Positions 1 to 7,873 of a stretch of 19,957 bases of DNA are shown here, in pieces. How positions within the stretch are numbered: position 1 is the first letter of the stretch; every line of letters begins with the position of its first letter. Both the position numbers and the translations under genes were made by a program. Under the pieces are notes generated by a model. That model was not told the origin of the DNA. It did not search any database and worked only from the letters and a program-made list of their open reading frames with translations. This DNA comes from JAWXVE01 sp044425575 (GTDB lineage: Bacteria; Bacillota; Clostridia; Lachnospirales; Lachnospiraceae), in contig JAWXVE010000040.1 of NCBI GenBank assembly GCA_044425575.1, forward strand, positions 1 through 19,957, written 5' to 3'.

Positions 1-1373
1 GTAGTGGAGATACAAAACTGACCAGTAGGCCTGTTGTCATTGGAAGTGGTCCGGCTGGACTATTTTGTGCCTATGAATTAGCACTTCATGGATATGAGCC
101 AATTTTATTAGAACGAGGTTATCAGGTAGAGAAGCGACAACACCATGTGGAAGACTTTTGGGCAACAGGTGTGTTGAATCCCAAGTCTAATGTGCAATTT
201 GGAGAAGGTGGTGCAGGTACATTCTCCGATGGTAAGCTCAATACCCTTGTAAAAGATAAATTTGCTAGAAGCAGTGAAGTATTAAATCGATTTGTAGAAT
301 TTGGTGCACCAAGTGATATTTTGTGGGATAGCAAACCTCACATTGGAACGGATCTTTTGATTTTTGTTATTAAAACTATGCGTCAGAACATTATTGATTT
401 AGGTGGGAGTGTAAGATTTGAGTCTCAGGTTACAGATTTTAAAATCATAAAAGAGAATGGGAGAAACACTCTAGTTGGTATCTATATTAATGATCAAGAA
501 TTTCTAGAAACTCAGGCAGTAGTCTTAGCTGTTGGTCATAGTGCAAGAGATACTTTTTCCGTACTTGCACATAGGCAAGTACCCATGCTTGCTAAGTCTT
601 TTGCAGTAGGTTTTCGTATTGAACATAAGCAATCTATGATTAATGAATCCCAATATGGAATAGAGCAGGGAGAATATCTTCCACCAGCTTCTTATAAACT
701 TACCGCCCAAACAACTCAAGGTAGAGGTGTCTATTCCTTCTGTATGTGCCCAGGTGGATATGTAGTCAATGCTTCTTCCCAAGAAGGAAGACTAGCTGTT
801 AATGGTATGAGTTATCATAAGAGAGATAGTCAGAATGCCAATAGTGCAGTTGTGATTAGTGTATCCCAAGACGATTATGAAGGTAGTGATCCATTAGCTG
901 GGATGCACTTTCAAGAACAGTTAGAAGAACGGACTTATGAACTAGCAAAAGGTAAAATTCCAGTACAAACATGGGGAGATTTTAAGAGAAATATCAGTAC
1001 AGAAAGTTCCGCTATACACCATAAGACTTGTATGAAGGGGGCTTATGAAGGGAGTAATCTTCGTTCTCTTTTAAGTGATTCGTGTAACCATGCTTTAATG
1101 GAAGGAATGGAACAATTTGGTCGTAAGATAAAAGGATTTGATGAGGAAGATGCACTATTATCTGCTATTGAAAGTCGAACGTCCTCACCCGTTCGTATTA
1201 GTCGAGATGAATCATTCCAAAGCCAAGTGCTAGGCTTATATCCTTGTGGAGAAGGAGCAGGATATGCAGGCGGAATTACATCAGCTGCTATAGATGGTAT
1301 TAAGGTGGCAGAACAAATTGCCAAAACTTATGCACCATTTCGTAATTCGTATTGTAATCTTTCTGTAGATTGA
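1..1373 (+). CDS. FAD-dependent dehydrogenase (COG2509-like), 5'-truncated by the window
   Basis: The frame is open from base 3 to the stop at 1371-1373, so about 456 C-terminal residues are visible and the start lies outside the window; the first in-frame GTG/ATG codons inside are not the real start. Near the left edge is a dinucleotide-binding Rossmann motif (VVIGSGPAGLFCAYELALHG) with a following acidic residue (LLERG), typical for FAD binding. A glycine-rich QFGEGGAGTFSDGKL segment follows, and the C-terminus has the second FAD contact GEGAGYAGGITSAAIDGIK. This pattern fits the uncharacterised FAD-dependent dehydrogenases related to the HI0933/GidA-type flavoproteins, which are about 530 residues long, so roughly 70-80 residues are missing. 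The substrate is unknown. The gene ends 54 bp upstream of proB on the same strand. Confidence 0.85.
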   Translation, partial: SGDTKLTSRPVVIGSGPAGLFCAYELALHGYEPILLERGYQVEKRQHHVEDFWATGVLNPKSNVQFGEGGAGTFSDGKLNTLVKDKFARSSEVLNRFVEFGAPSDILWDSKPHIGTDLLIFVIKTMRQNIIDLGGSVRFESQVTDFKIIKENGRNTLVGIYINDQEFLETQAVVLAVGHSARDTFSVLAHRQVPMLAKSFAVGFRIEHKQSMINESQYGIEQGEYLPPASYKLTAQTTQGRGVYSFCMCPGGYVVNASSQEGRLAVNGMSYHKRDSQNANSAVVISVSQDDYEGSDPLAGMHFQEQLEERTYELAKGKIPVQTWGDFKRNISTESSAIHHKTCMKGAYEGSNLRSLLSDSCNHALMEGMEQFGRKIKGFDEEDALLSAIESRTSSPVRISRDESFQSQVLGLYPCGEGAGYAGGITSAAIDGIKVAEQIAKTYAPFRNSYCNLSVD

Positions 1374-1427
1374 CTATAATACTACTAGCAAACTTTCCAT
1401 ATCATAGGATGAAAAATAGAGGGCAAT

Positions 1428-2279
1428 ATGAGAGAATATTTAAAAGATAAGAAACGAATTGTAATTAAAATTGGATCTTCTTCCCTACAACATGAACAGA
1501 CAGGAGACTTAGATTTTATTAAAATGGAAGTCTTAGTTCGAGAATTATGCAATCTTAGAAACCAAGGAAAAGACGTAATACTAGTTAGTTCTGGTGCAAT
1601 TGCAGTAGGGAGAAAAGCAGTTACATGCTCTGGTAATCCTACAGATACGTCTGTAAAACAAGCTTGTGCTGCAGTAGGGCAAGCAAGGCTTATGATGACG
1701 TATCAGAAGATATTTTCAGAGTATAATCAAGTAGTAGCACAGATTCTTATGACAAAGCATACCATTACCAATGATATTAGCAGGTTAAATGCTCATAATA
1801 CTTTTTCAGAATTATTTAAGATGGGTGTAATTCCTATTGTAAATGAAAATGATACAGTTTCAACAGATGAGATTGAAATTGGGGATAACGATACACTGTC
1901 TGCAGTAGTAGCACGCCTAGTAGGCGCAGACTTACTCATTCTATTATCCGATATTGATGGCTTGTATACGGATGACCCAAGACAGAATGAAGATGCTACG
2001 TTTATTGAACAAGTGGACCATGTAGATGAATCGCTCATGCGTATGGGAAAATCTACCACAGGTAGTAGCGTAGGAACTGGTGGAATGAATACGAAATTAA
2101 TTGCAGCCAAAATTGCAACAAGTTGTGGAACAGATATGATTATTGCCAATGCTAAAGATGTAAAGATTATTCATAAGATGATAGATGGGCAACCATATGG
2201 AACGTTATTCAAGGCACAACGAGACAATTCGTTTCAATTAAATGATATATTAGAACAGTTACGAAAGTCCCATTCCTAG
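1428..2279 (+). CDS. proB: glutamate 5-kinase, PUA-less form
   Basis: Catalyses ATP-dependent phosphorylation of L-glutamate to gamma-glutamyl phosphate, the first committed step of proline synthesis, in the cytosol. The 283-residue protein is a single amino-acid-kinase domain. It has the N-terminal RIVIKIGSSSL nucleotide/phosphate loop, the VSSGAIAVGR motif, the substrate region NENDTVSTDEIEIGDNDTLS, and the LLILLSDIDGLYTDDPR segment with the GTGGMNTKL loop near residue 215. It lacks the C-terminal PUA domain of the ~367-residue E. coli enzyme, as do many Firmicute versions. The ATG follows an AGAGGG ribosome binding site (1418-1423). Its partner enzyme ProA is encoded two genes downstream as part of a fusion, so both steps to glutamate semialdehyde are in one operon. 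PUA-less kinases are usually still proline-feedback-inhibited, but that cannot be read here. Confidence 0.95.
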   Translation: MREYLKDKKRIVIKIGSSSLQHEQTGDLDFIKMEVLVRELCNLRNQGKDVILVSSGAIAVGRKAVTCSGNPTDTSVKQACAAVGQARLMMTYQKIFSEYNQVVAQILMTKHTITNDISRLNAHNTFSELFKMGVIPIVNENDTVSTDEIEIGDNDTLSAVVARLVGADLLILLSDIDGLYTDDPRQNEDATFIEQVDHVDESLMRMGKSTTGSSVGTGGMNTKLIAAKIATSCGTDMIIANAKDVKIIHKMIDGQPYGTLFKAQRDNSFQLNDILEQLRKSHS

Positions 2280-2334
2280 AATTGGAGGGGTAACTAGGCA
2301 AGAACATAGCCACAAGAATGGAATGGAGGTCATT

Positions 2335-2553
2335 ATGACAGAAGAGCGAATTGGAAGAATGAATGAGTTATGGCATAAATCCAAAACAGAAGAAGGATTA
2401 ACAGAAGCAGAATTAGCAGAGCAAAAGGAAATTCGAGAAGAATATATGACTGCTATGCGTAAGAATCTTAGAGGACAATTAGAGCAAATTAAGATTAAGG
2501 AAGCAGACGGTAGTATTACAGATCTTGGGAAAAAGTATGGAACGAAAAAGTAA
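2335..2553 (+). CDS. DUF896 (YnzC-like) small protein
   Basis: A 72-residue, highly charged, lysine- and glutamate-rich protein of the DUF896/YnzC family. The family signature is clear: an N-terminal helix with IGRMNELWHKSK, then EGLTEAELAEQKEIREEYM, then an RKNLRGQLEQIKI helix. In B. subtilis the relative ynzC sits in the SOS-induced yneA operon, and its structure is a two-helix hairpin; no biochemical function is established. The start chosen is ATG 2335, preceded at 4 bp by GGAGGT (2325-2330). An in-frame ATG at 2323 overlaps that ribosome binding site and is unlikely. The 3' end overlaps the next gene by 17 bp, which suggests translational coupling to the folate/proline fusion gene. No RNA-binding or catalytic motif is evident. 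Confidence 0.85.
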   Translation: MTEERIGRMNELWHKSKTEEGLTEAELAEQKEIREEYMTAMRKNLRGQLEQIKIKEADGSITDLGKKYGTKK

Positions 2554-4342
2554 AATACGAAAAGAATCTCTCTTGAAGCGAAGAAGCTTAAAGAAAGAAG
2601 AGTGGTCATTAAAGAGCCAATTGATTGTAAGGGAAATCAGTAAAATGGATTCTTTTCTTGAAGCGAAACAGATCCTACTCTATGCGCCCTATGATCAGGA
2701 AGTAGATGTGAGTGAGTTGGCAAAGATTGCCTATGAACTTGGCAAGAAGGTATATTATCCAAGAGTAGAAGGCGAGAACATTGCATTTTATGAGATTACT
2801 TATGTAGGGGAATTGGAAAGAGGTTATTGTGGGATTTGTGAACCAAGAGAGGGACTTCCTTCCTATACGCAAAAGCATTCGTCTTGTTGCATTGTACCAG
2901 GGGTGTCCTTTGACGGTGCTTGTAATCGTATGGGATATGGGAAAGGGTTTTATGACCGATTTCTCACATGCAATCCTAATATAACCACAATTGGCGTGGG
3001 GTTTCAGGTGCAAATAATGGAACAAGTGCCGTGTGATGAGAATGATGTGCCACTAGATTATGTGGTGACAGAGAAAGGTATGGTGAGAACAATGGAACAT
3101 AAGATATTAGAGCAAATTGGAGAACAAGCAGTTGCAGCCACCTATGAATTACAAGGCTTAGATACTGTAAGTAAGAATCAAGCTTTGGCACAAGTTGCTA
3201 AGGATTTAGTAGATGCAACCAATACCATACTTAAGTCAAATGAACTTGATATACAAGCAGGTATACAAGCAGGTATGAGTGAGGGACTATTGGATCGACT
3301 TCGCCTCACCAAGGAACGCATTGTGGGTATGGCAGAAGGAATGACACAGATTATTGCATTAGAAGACCCCATTGGGGAAATTCTTGACGAGGTAGTACGT
3401 GATAATGGGTTGCGTATTCGTAAGATACGAGTTCCCATTGGAGTCATTGGAATGATCTATGAATCAAGACCAAATGTAACATTAGATGCCTTTGCTTTAT
3501 GCTTTAAAGCTGGTAATGTTGTGATTTTAAAGGGTGGTAGCGATGCCATTCATTCTAACATTGCCATTGCAAATTGTATTCGTACTTCTTTAGAAATAGT
3601 AGGTATTTCTCCTAATGTCATTCAATTAATTGAAGATACTAATCGTGAAGTAACCAAGGAATTCATGAAAATGAATGAATACATAGATGTGCTTATTCCC
3701 CGTGGTGGAGCAGGATTAATTCAAGCTGTAGTAACAGGAAGTACCATTCCAGTCATTGAAACAGGTACTGGAAATTGTCACATATACGTGGACAAAGAGG
3801 CAGATTATGAAAAGGCAATTCCTATTATATTAAATGCAAAGACACAACGTGTAGGGGTATGTAATGCATGTGAATCTCTTGTGATTCATAAGGACATTGC
3901 AGAGGAATTCCTACCACTTGTAGGAAGGGCTCTTGTAGAACGAGGAGTAGAGATTCGTGGAGATGAAGTAACATGTAATAAGATTCCCGAAGCCAAGAAG
4001 GCCATGGAAGAAGACTATAGTGCTGAGTACTTAGCACTTTGTATTTCTAGTAAAGTAGTGGATTCTCTTCAGGAGGCTATTTACCATATTAATCACCATC
4101 ATACGAAACATTCTGATGTGATTATTACGGAAAACTCACAATCAGCAGCATTATTTTTACAACAGATTGATTCGGCTTGTGTTTACCATAACGCTTCTTC
4201 ACGTTTCTCAGATGGATTTGAGTTTGGATTAGGAGCAGAGATTGGTATTAGTACCCAGAAGATTCATGCAAGAGGACCTATGGGGTTAAAAGAGATTACC
4301 TCTTATAAATATATAATAGAAGGAAATGGACAAGTTCGATAA
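2537..4342 (+). CDS. proA: fusion: 5-formyltetrahydrofolate cyclo-ligase + gamma-glutamyl phosphate reductase (ProA)
   Basis: One uninterrupted frame encodes two enzymes (601 residues from ATG 2537). Residues 1 to ~185 form a 5-formyl-THF cyclo-ligase: a basic N-terminus, LLYAPYDQEVDV, PGVSFD and the diagnostic RMGYGKGFYDRFL motif, ending at the family's usual end (DVPLDYVVTEKG). This part makes 5,10-methenyl-THF from folinic acid with ATP. With essentially no linker, the second part (~186-601) is full-length glutamate-5-semialdehyde dehydrogenase (ProA). It shows RVPIGVIGMIYESRPNVT, LKGGSDA, LIPRGGAGLI, the catalytic cysteine in QRVGVCNACE (codon 3860-3862) and a C-terminal RGPMGLKEITSYKYII. 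ProA reduces gamma-glutamyl phosphate with NADPH, the step after ProB. ATG 2537 is preferred over TTG 2525. An in-frame ATG at 3092, preceded by GGTGA at 5 bp, could also start a free 416-residue ProA. No frameshift or stop is seen at the junction. Confidence 0.92.
   Translation: MERKSKIRKESLLKRRSLKKEEWSLKSQLIVREISKMDSFLEAKQILLYAPYDQEVDVSELAKIAYELGKKVYYPRVEGENIAFYEITYVGELERGYCGICEPREGLPSYTQKHSSCCIVPGVSFDGACNRMGYGKGFYDRFLTCNPNITTIGVGFQVQIMEQVPCDENDVPLDYVVTEKGMVRTMEHKILEQIGEQAVAATYELQGLDTVSKNQALAQVAKDLVDATNTILKSNELDIQAGIQAGMSEGLLDRLRLTKERIVGMAEGMTQIIALEDPIGEILDEVVRDNGLRIRKIRVPIGVIGMIYESRPNVTLDAFALCFKAGNVVILKGGSDAIHSNIAIANCIRTSLEIVGISPNVIQLIEDTNREVTKEFMKMNEYIDVLIPRGGAGLIQAVVTGSTIPVIETGTGNCHIYVDKEADYEKAIPIILNAKTQRVGVCNACESLVIHKDIAEEFLPLVGRALVERGVEIRGDEVTCNKIPEAKKAMEEDYSAEYLALCISSKVVDSLQEAIYHINHHHTKHSDVIITENSQSAALFLQQIDSACVYHNASSRFSDGFEFGLGAEIGISTQKIHARGPMGLKEITSYKYIIEGNGQVR
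3080..3094 (+). promoter_or_regulatory. possible internal ribosome binding site and start for free ProA
   Basis: At the exact domain boundary of the cyclo-ligase/ProA fusion the sequence holds AGAAAGG (3072-3078), ATG 3080, then GGTGA (3082-3086) followed 5 bp later by in-frame ATG 3092. Initiation at 3092 would give a 416-residue protein, the usual ProA length (about 417 in E. coli). The GGTGA matches the 3' half of a Shine-Dalgarno sequence. Whether it is used is inference; it may be only the relic of the two-gene arrangement. Confidence 0.35.
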
Positions 4343-4353
4343 GGAGAAGGTAT

Positions 4354-5802
4354 TTGGCTAAATTAGTAAAAGAAATGAAACAAGAAGAATTGGTGGTGCG
4401 CTCTAGTGAAGAAGAAGTGCAACATCAGTATGAAGAAATAGAACGAGCAAGACAGTTGGTAGCAGATAAAATGGCTGAATTGAGACGTCCTTTGTATGCT
4501 AGAGTAGAGACATTCGGATGCCAGATGAATGCCAGAGATTCTGAGAAAATTCTTGGAATTCTTAAGATGATTGGTTATCTAGAAGCAGAAGATGAAAATG
4601 CAGATTTTGTCTTATATAATACGTGTACGGTTCGAGATAATGCCAACCAACGGGTCTATGGCAGATTAGGTGCTCTCAATAGTAAGAAGAAGAAAAACCC
4701 TCATATGAAAATTGCTTTGTGCGGTTGTATGATGCAAGAACCAGCTGTAATTGAGAAGATTAAAAGAAGTTATCGCCATGTGGATTTAGTATTTGGAACC
4801 CATAATATCTTTAAATTTGCAGAATTATACGATACCATGATGACAAGTAACGCCATGGTCATTGATGTGTGGAAGGAAACTAATCAAATTGTAGAAAATC
4901 TTCCAGTAGAACGTAAATATTCCTTTAAATCAGGGGTAAATATTATGTTTGGATGCAATAACTTCTGTAGCTATTGCATTGTTCCTTATGTACGCGGAAG
5001 AGAGAGAAGTCGCTTACCAGAAGATATTATACAAGAAATTACAGACTTAGTAGCAGACGGTGTTGTTGAGGTTATGCTTCTTGGTCAAAATGTGAATTCT
5101 TATGGGAAGAACCTAGAAGAGTCCATTACATTTGCTCAGTTACTCCAGAGAATAGAACAGATCAAAGGACTTCGACGAATTCGTTTTATGACATCTCATC
5201 CCAAAGATTTATCAGATGAATTAATTGAGGTTATGAAGAATTCAGATGCAATCTGCAATCATTTACATTTACCATTGCAATCGGGAAGCTCTAGAATTCT
5301 TAAATTAATGAATCGCCACTATACAAAAGAGCAGTATTTAGAAGTGGTTCGTAAGCTCAAGGAAGCAATTCCAGATATAGCACTCACCACAGATATTATT
5401 GTAGGATTTCCTACAGAAACACAGGCAGATATTGAGGAGACCATGGAAGTAGTTCGTCAAGTAGGATATGACAGTGCCTTTACCTTTATTTATTCGAAGC
5501 GCACGGATACACCAGCTGCTAATATGGAAGGCCAAATATCGGAAGAAGATGTTAAGCCAATGTTTGACCAAGTACTATCAGCTGTACAAGAGACTGCTAA
5601 AATGCGAACAAGCCGCTATTTAGGACAAGTGAAAGAAGTATTAGTTGAAGAAGTCAATGACCATGACGATACCTTAGTTACTGGGAAGTCAGAGAATCAT
5701 ATGACAGTTCACTTAAAAGGAACACCAGAATTAATTGGGCAGATTATTCCAGTGCGATTAACAGAATGCAAGGGATTTTACTATTTTGGAGAAATGATAT
5801 AG
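4354..5802 (+). CDS. miaB: tRNA-2-methylthio-N6-dimethylallyladenosine synthase
   Basis: A radical-SAM methylthiotransferase that adds a methylthio group to i6A37 of tRNAs reading codons that begin with U. The 482-residue protein starts at TTG 4354, 7 bp after AAGGAG (4341-4346); no nearby ATG has such a site. After a ~40-residue charged N-terminal extension comes the MTTase domain with its auxiliary-cluster cysteines (ETFGCQMN, YNTCTVRDNA, CGCMMQEP). The radical-SAM cluster motif is FGCNNFCSYCIVPYVRGRERSR, split as C201-x3-C205-x2-C208. Further on are LLGQNVNSYG, the LHLPLQSGS segment, and a C-terminal TRAM domain (~415-480). The MiaB subfamily, rather than RimO or MtaB, is indicated by PYVRGRERSR and QNVNSYG. 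The gene lies 11 bp after the fusion gene and 14 bp before topB, so it is an internal operon member. No miaA is in the window. Confidence 0.95.
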   Translation: MAKLVKEMKQEELVVRSSEEEVQHQYEEIERARQLVADKMAELRRPLYARVETFGCQMNARDSEKILGILKMIGYLEAEDENADFVLYNTCTVRDNANQRVYGRLGALNSKKKKNPHMKIALCGCMMQEPAVIEKIKRSYRHVDLVFGTHNIFKFAELYDTMMTSNAMVIDVWKETNQIVENLPVERKYSFKSGVNIMFGCNNFCSYCIVPYVRGRERSRLPEDIIQEITDLVADGVVEVMLLGQNVNSYGKNLEESITFAQLLQRIEQIKGLRRIRFMTSHPKDLSDELIEVMKNSDAICNHLHLPLQSGSSRILKLMNRHYTKEQYLEVVRKLKEAIPDIALTTDIIVGFPTETQADIEETMEVVRQVGYDSAFTFIYSKRTDTPAANMEGQISEEDVKPMFDQVLSAVQETAKMRTSRYLGQVKEVLVEEVNDHDDTLVTGKSENHMTVHLKGTPELIGQIIPVRLTECKGFYYFGEMI

Positions 5803-5816
5803 AGGAATGTAGGTAC

Positions 5817-7853
5817 ATGGGTAAAATATTAATTATTACAGAAAAGCCAAGTGTTGCAAGAGAATTCGCAAAGGCTCTTTCAGAATCTTTTGCAAATAAA
5901 GATGGTTATCTAGAATCAGACAAGACAATTATAACCTGGTGTGTTGGACATTTAGTAACCATGAGTTATCCAGATGCCTATGATGCAAGTTTAAAAAGGT
6001 GGTCTTTAGAGACAATTCCTTTTATTCCAGACCAGTTTCGGTACGAAGTATTAGAACGTACTAAGAAGCAATTTCGCATTATTAAAGAGTTGTTCCACCG
6101 AGAAGAATTAACTGCAATCTACAATGCAGGAGATGCAGGGCGTGAAGGAGAATATATACAGCGACTTGTGTTGCAAGAAGCTGGTTATAAGAAAGGTATC
6201 TCATTAAAGAGAATCTGGATTGATTCCCAGACAGAAGATGAAATCTTACGGGGAATTAAAGAAGCCAAAGATGCTAGCGAATATGACCAGTTAAGTGCAT
6301 CTGCTTACTTACGTGCCAAGGAAGATTATTTAATGGGCATTAACTTTTCAAGGGTACTCACATTGAAATATTCCCAGTCCATTAAGAATTACTTGAAAAT
6401 ACAAAATGCAGTGATTTCAGTGGGTCGTGTTATGACATGTGTCTTAGGTATGGTAGTAAAACGGGAACGAGAGATAAGAAACTTTGATAAAACACCATTT
6501 TATCGAGTGCTTGGAACCTTTACTGTGGCAGACCAATCCTTTGAAGGGGAATGGAAGGCATTAGAAGGTTCACGTTACTATGAATCGCCCCTCTTGTATA
6601 AGGAGAATGGATTCTTACGAGAGGAAAGTGCTAGACTTCTTTGTAACCAACTAGTAGAGGAAAGCAAAGAACCTGTGGTGGATAAAATCGAGAAGAAGAA
6701 AGAAACGAAGAATCCACCGCTTTTGTACAATTTAGCAGAACTACAAAACGATTGTTCTAAGTATTTTAAAATCTCACCAGATGCAACCCTTAAGATTGTA
6801 CAGGAATTGTATGAGAAGAAGTTACTAACATATCCAAGAACAGATGCTAGAGTTTTATCAAGTGCAGTTGCTAAAGAGATTACCAAGAACCTAAATGGTT
6901 TATTGCAATTTGAGGTGACAAAGGAATATGCAAGTCATATTTTATCAGAGAAGAAGTACACCAATCTTGTAAAATCACGTTATGTCAATGATAAGCAAAT
7001 TACAGACCATTATGCCATTATTCCAACTGGACAAGGAATGAGTGCATTAAGAGCGCTTCCACCTACTTCCCTTCATGTATATGAATTAGTAGCAAAACGT
7101 TTCTTGGCTATTTTCTACCCATCGGCTATATATCAGAAGATTCAGTTAACCATCGGTATTGAAGCACTTGATGGGAAGGCAAAAGAACATTGTATCACTT
7201 CCAATAAAGTGTTAGTAGAACCTGGATATCTAGAGGTAGCAAAGCTTTCCTTTTGGAAGAAGCGAGAGGAGAAGAAGCAAGAAGGGGATGAATCGGAAGA
7301 GAAGAATAATCCTAAGTTAACATCACTTCTTATGAGCATGAAGAAAGGAATGACCTTAGACGAATCCCAATATATCATTAAAGAGGGGGAAACTTCACCG
7401 CCAAAACGATATAATTCAGGAACTATTATCCTTGCCATGGAAAATGCAGGACAACTGATTGAAGAGGAAGAATTAAGAGCCCAGATTAAGGGGAGTGGTA
7501 TTGGAACGTCTGCTACAAGGGCGGAAATACTTAAGAAACTAACTGTGATCGAATACTTATCCATTCATAAAAAAACACAAGTTATTACACCAACTTTAAT
7601 GGGAGAGATGATATATGATGTGGTAGAACAGTCCATTAAGCCATTACTTGATCCTACCTTAACAGCAAGTTGGGAGAAGGGGCTTACCATGGTGTCTGAG
7701 GGCTCTATTACTTCGAAAGAGTATATGCAGAAGTTAGATGATTTTGTATCAAGACGTACCAACTATGTGAAGCAGTTAACCAACCAATCTTCTATGCAAC
7801 ATTACTATAATCAAGCTTCCTTACATTATAAGAAGAGTAAGACCAAGGGGTAA
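5817..7853 (+). CDS. topB: DNA topoisomerase III
   Basis: A type IA topoisomerase (678 residues) that nicks and passes single strands and resolves recombination and replication intermediates. The Toprim domain opens with ILIITEKPSVAREFAKAL and carries NAGDAGREGEYIQ around Asp106, the metal-binding acidic cluster. The catalytic tyrosine is Tyr339 in LLTYPRTDARVLSS. The GIGTSATRAEILKKL region near 560 is the conserved domain IV motif. The protein ends in a lysine-rich tail without cysteine zinc ribbons, as in B. subtilis TopB (727 residues). The start at ATG 5817 is chosen because AGAGGA (5801-5806) precedes it at 10 bp and the Toprim strand begins at residue 3; an upstream in-frame ATG inside miaB lacks support. 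The segment 487-505 is rich in Lys/Glu and probably a loop. It shares an operon with a MutS-like ATPase and RNase HI. Confidence 0.93.
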   Translation: MGKILIITEKPSVAREFAKALSESFANKDGYLESDKTIITWCVGHLVTMSYPDAYDASLKRWSLETIPFIPDQFRYEVLERTKKQFRIIKELFHREELTAIYNAGDAGREGEYIQRLVLQEAGYKKGISLKRIWIDSQTEDEILRGIKEAKDASEYDQLSASAYLRAKEDYLMGINFSRVLTLKYSQSIKNYLKIQNAVISVGRVMTCVLGMVVKREREIRNFDKTPFYRVLGTFTVADQSFEGEWKALEGSRYYESPLLYKENGFLREESARLLCNQLVEESKEPVVDKIEKKKETKNPPLLYNLAELQNDCSKYFKISPDATLKIVQELYEKKLLTYPRTDARVLSSAVAKEITKNLNGLLQFEVTKEYASHILSEKKYTNLVKSRYVNDKQITDHYAIIPTGQGMSALRALPPTSLHVYELVAKRFLAIFYPSAIYQKIQLTIGIEALDGKAKEHCITSNKVLVEPGYLEVAKLSFWKKREEKKQEGDESEEKNNPKLTSLLMSMKKGMTLDESQYIIKEGETSPPKRYNSGTIILAMENAGQLIEEEELRAQIKGSGIGTSATRAEILKKLTVIEYLSIHKKTQVITPTLMGEMIYDVVEQSIKPLLDPTLTASWEKGLTMVSEGSITSKEYMQKLDDFVSRRTNYVKQLTNQSSMQHYYNQASLHYKKSKTKG

Positions 7854-7873
7854 GACAAGAAAAGGAACACAAC

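Noticed and set aside
3251..3274. In-frame 12-bp duplication in proA as a damaging insertion
   Set aside because: The segment aligns in length with normal ProA (D-x8-GMSE), so nothing appears inserted and the enzyme looks intact.
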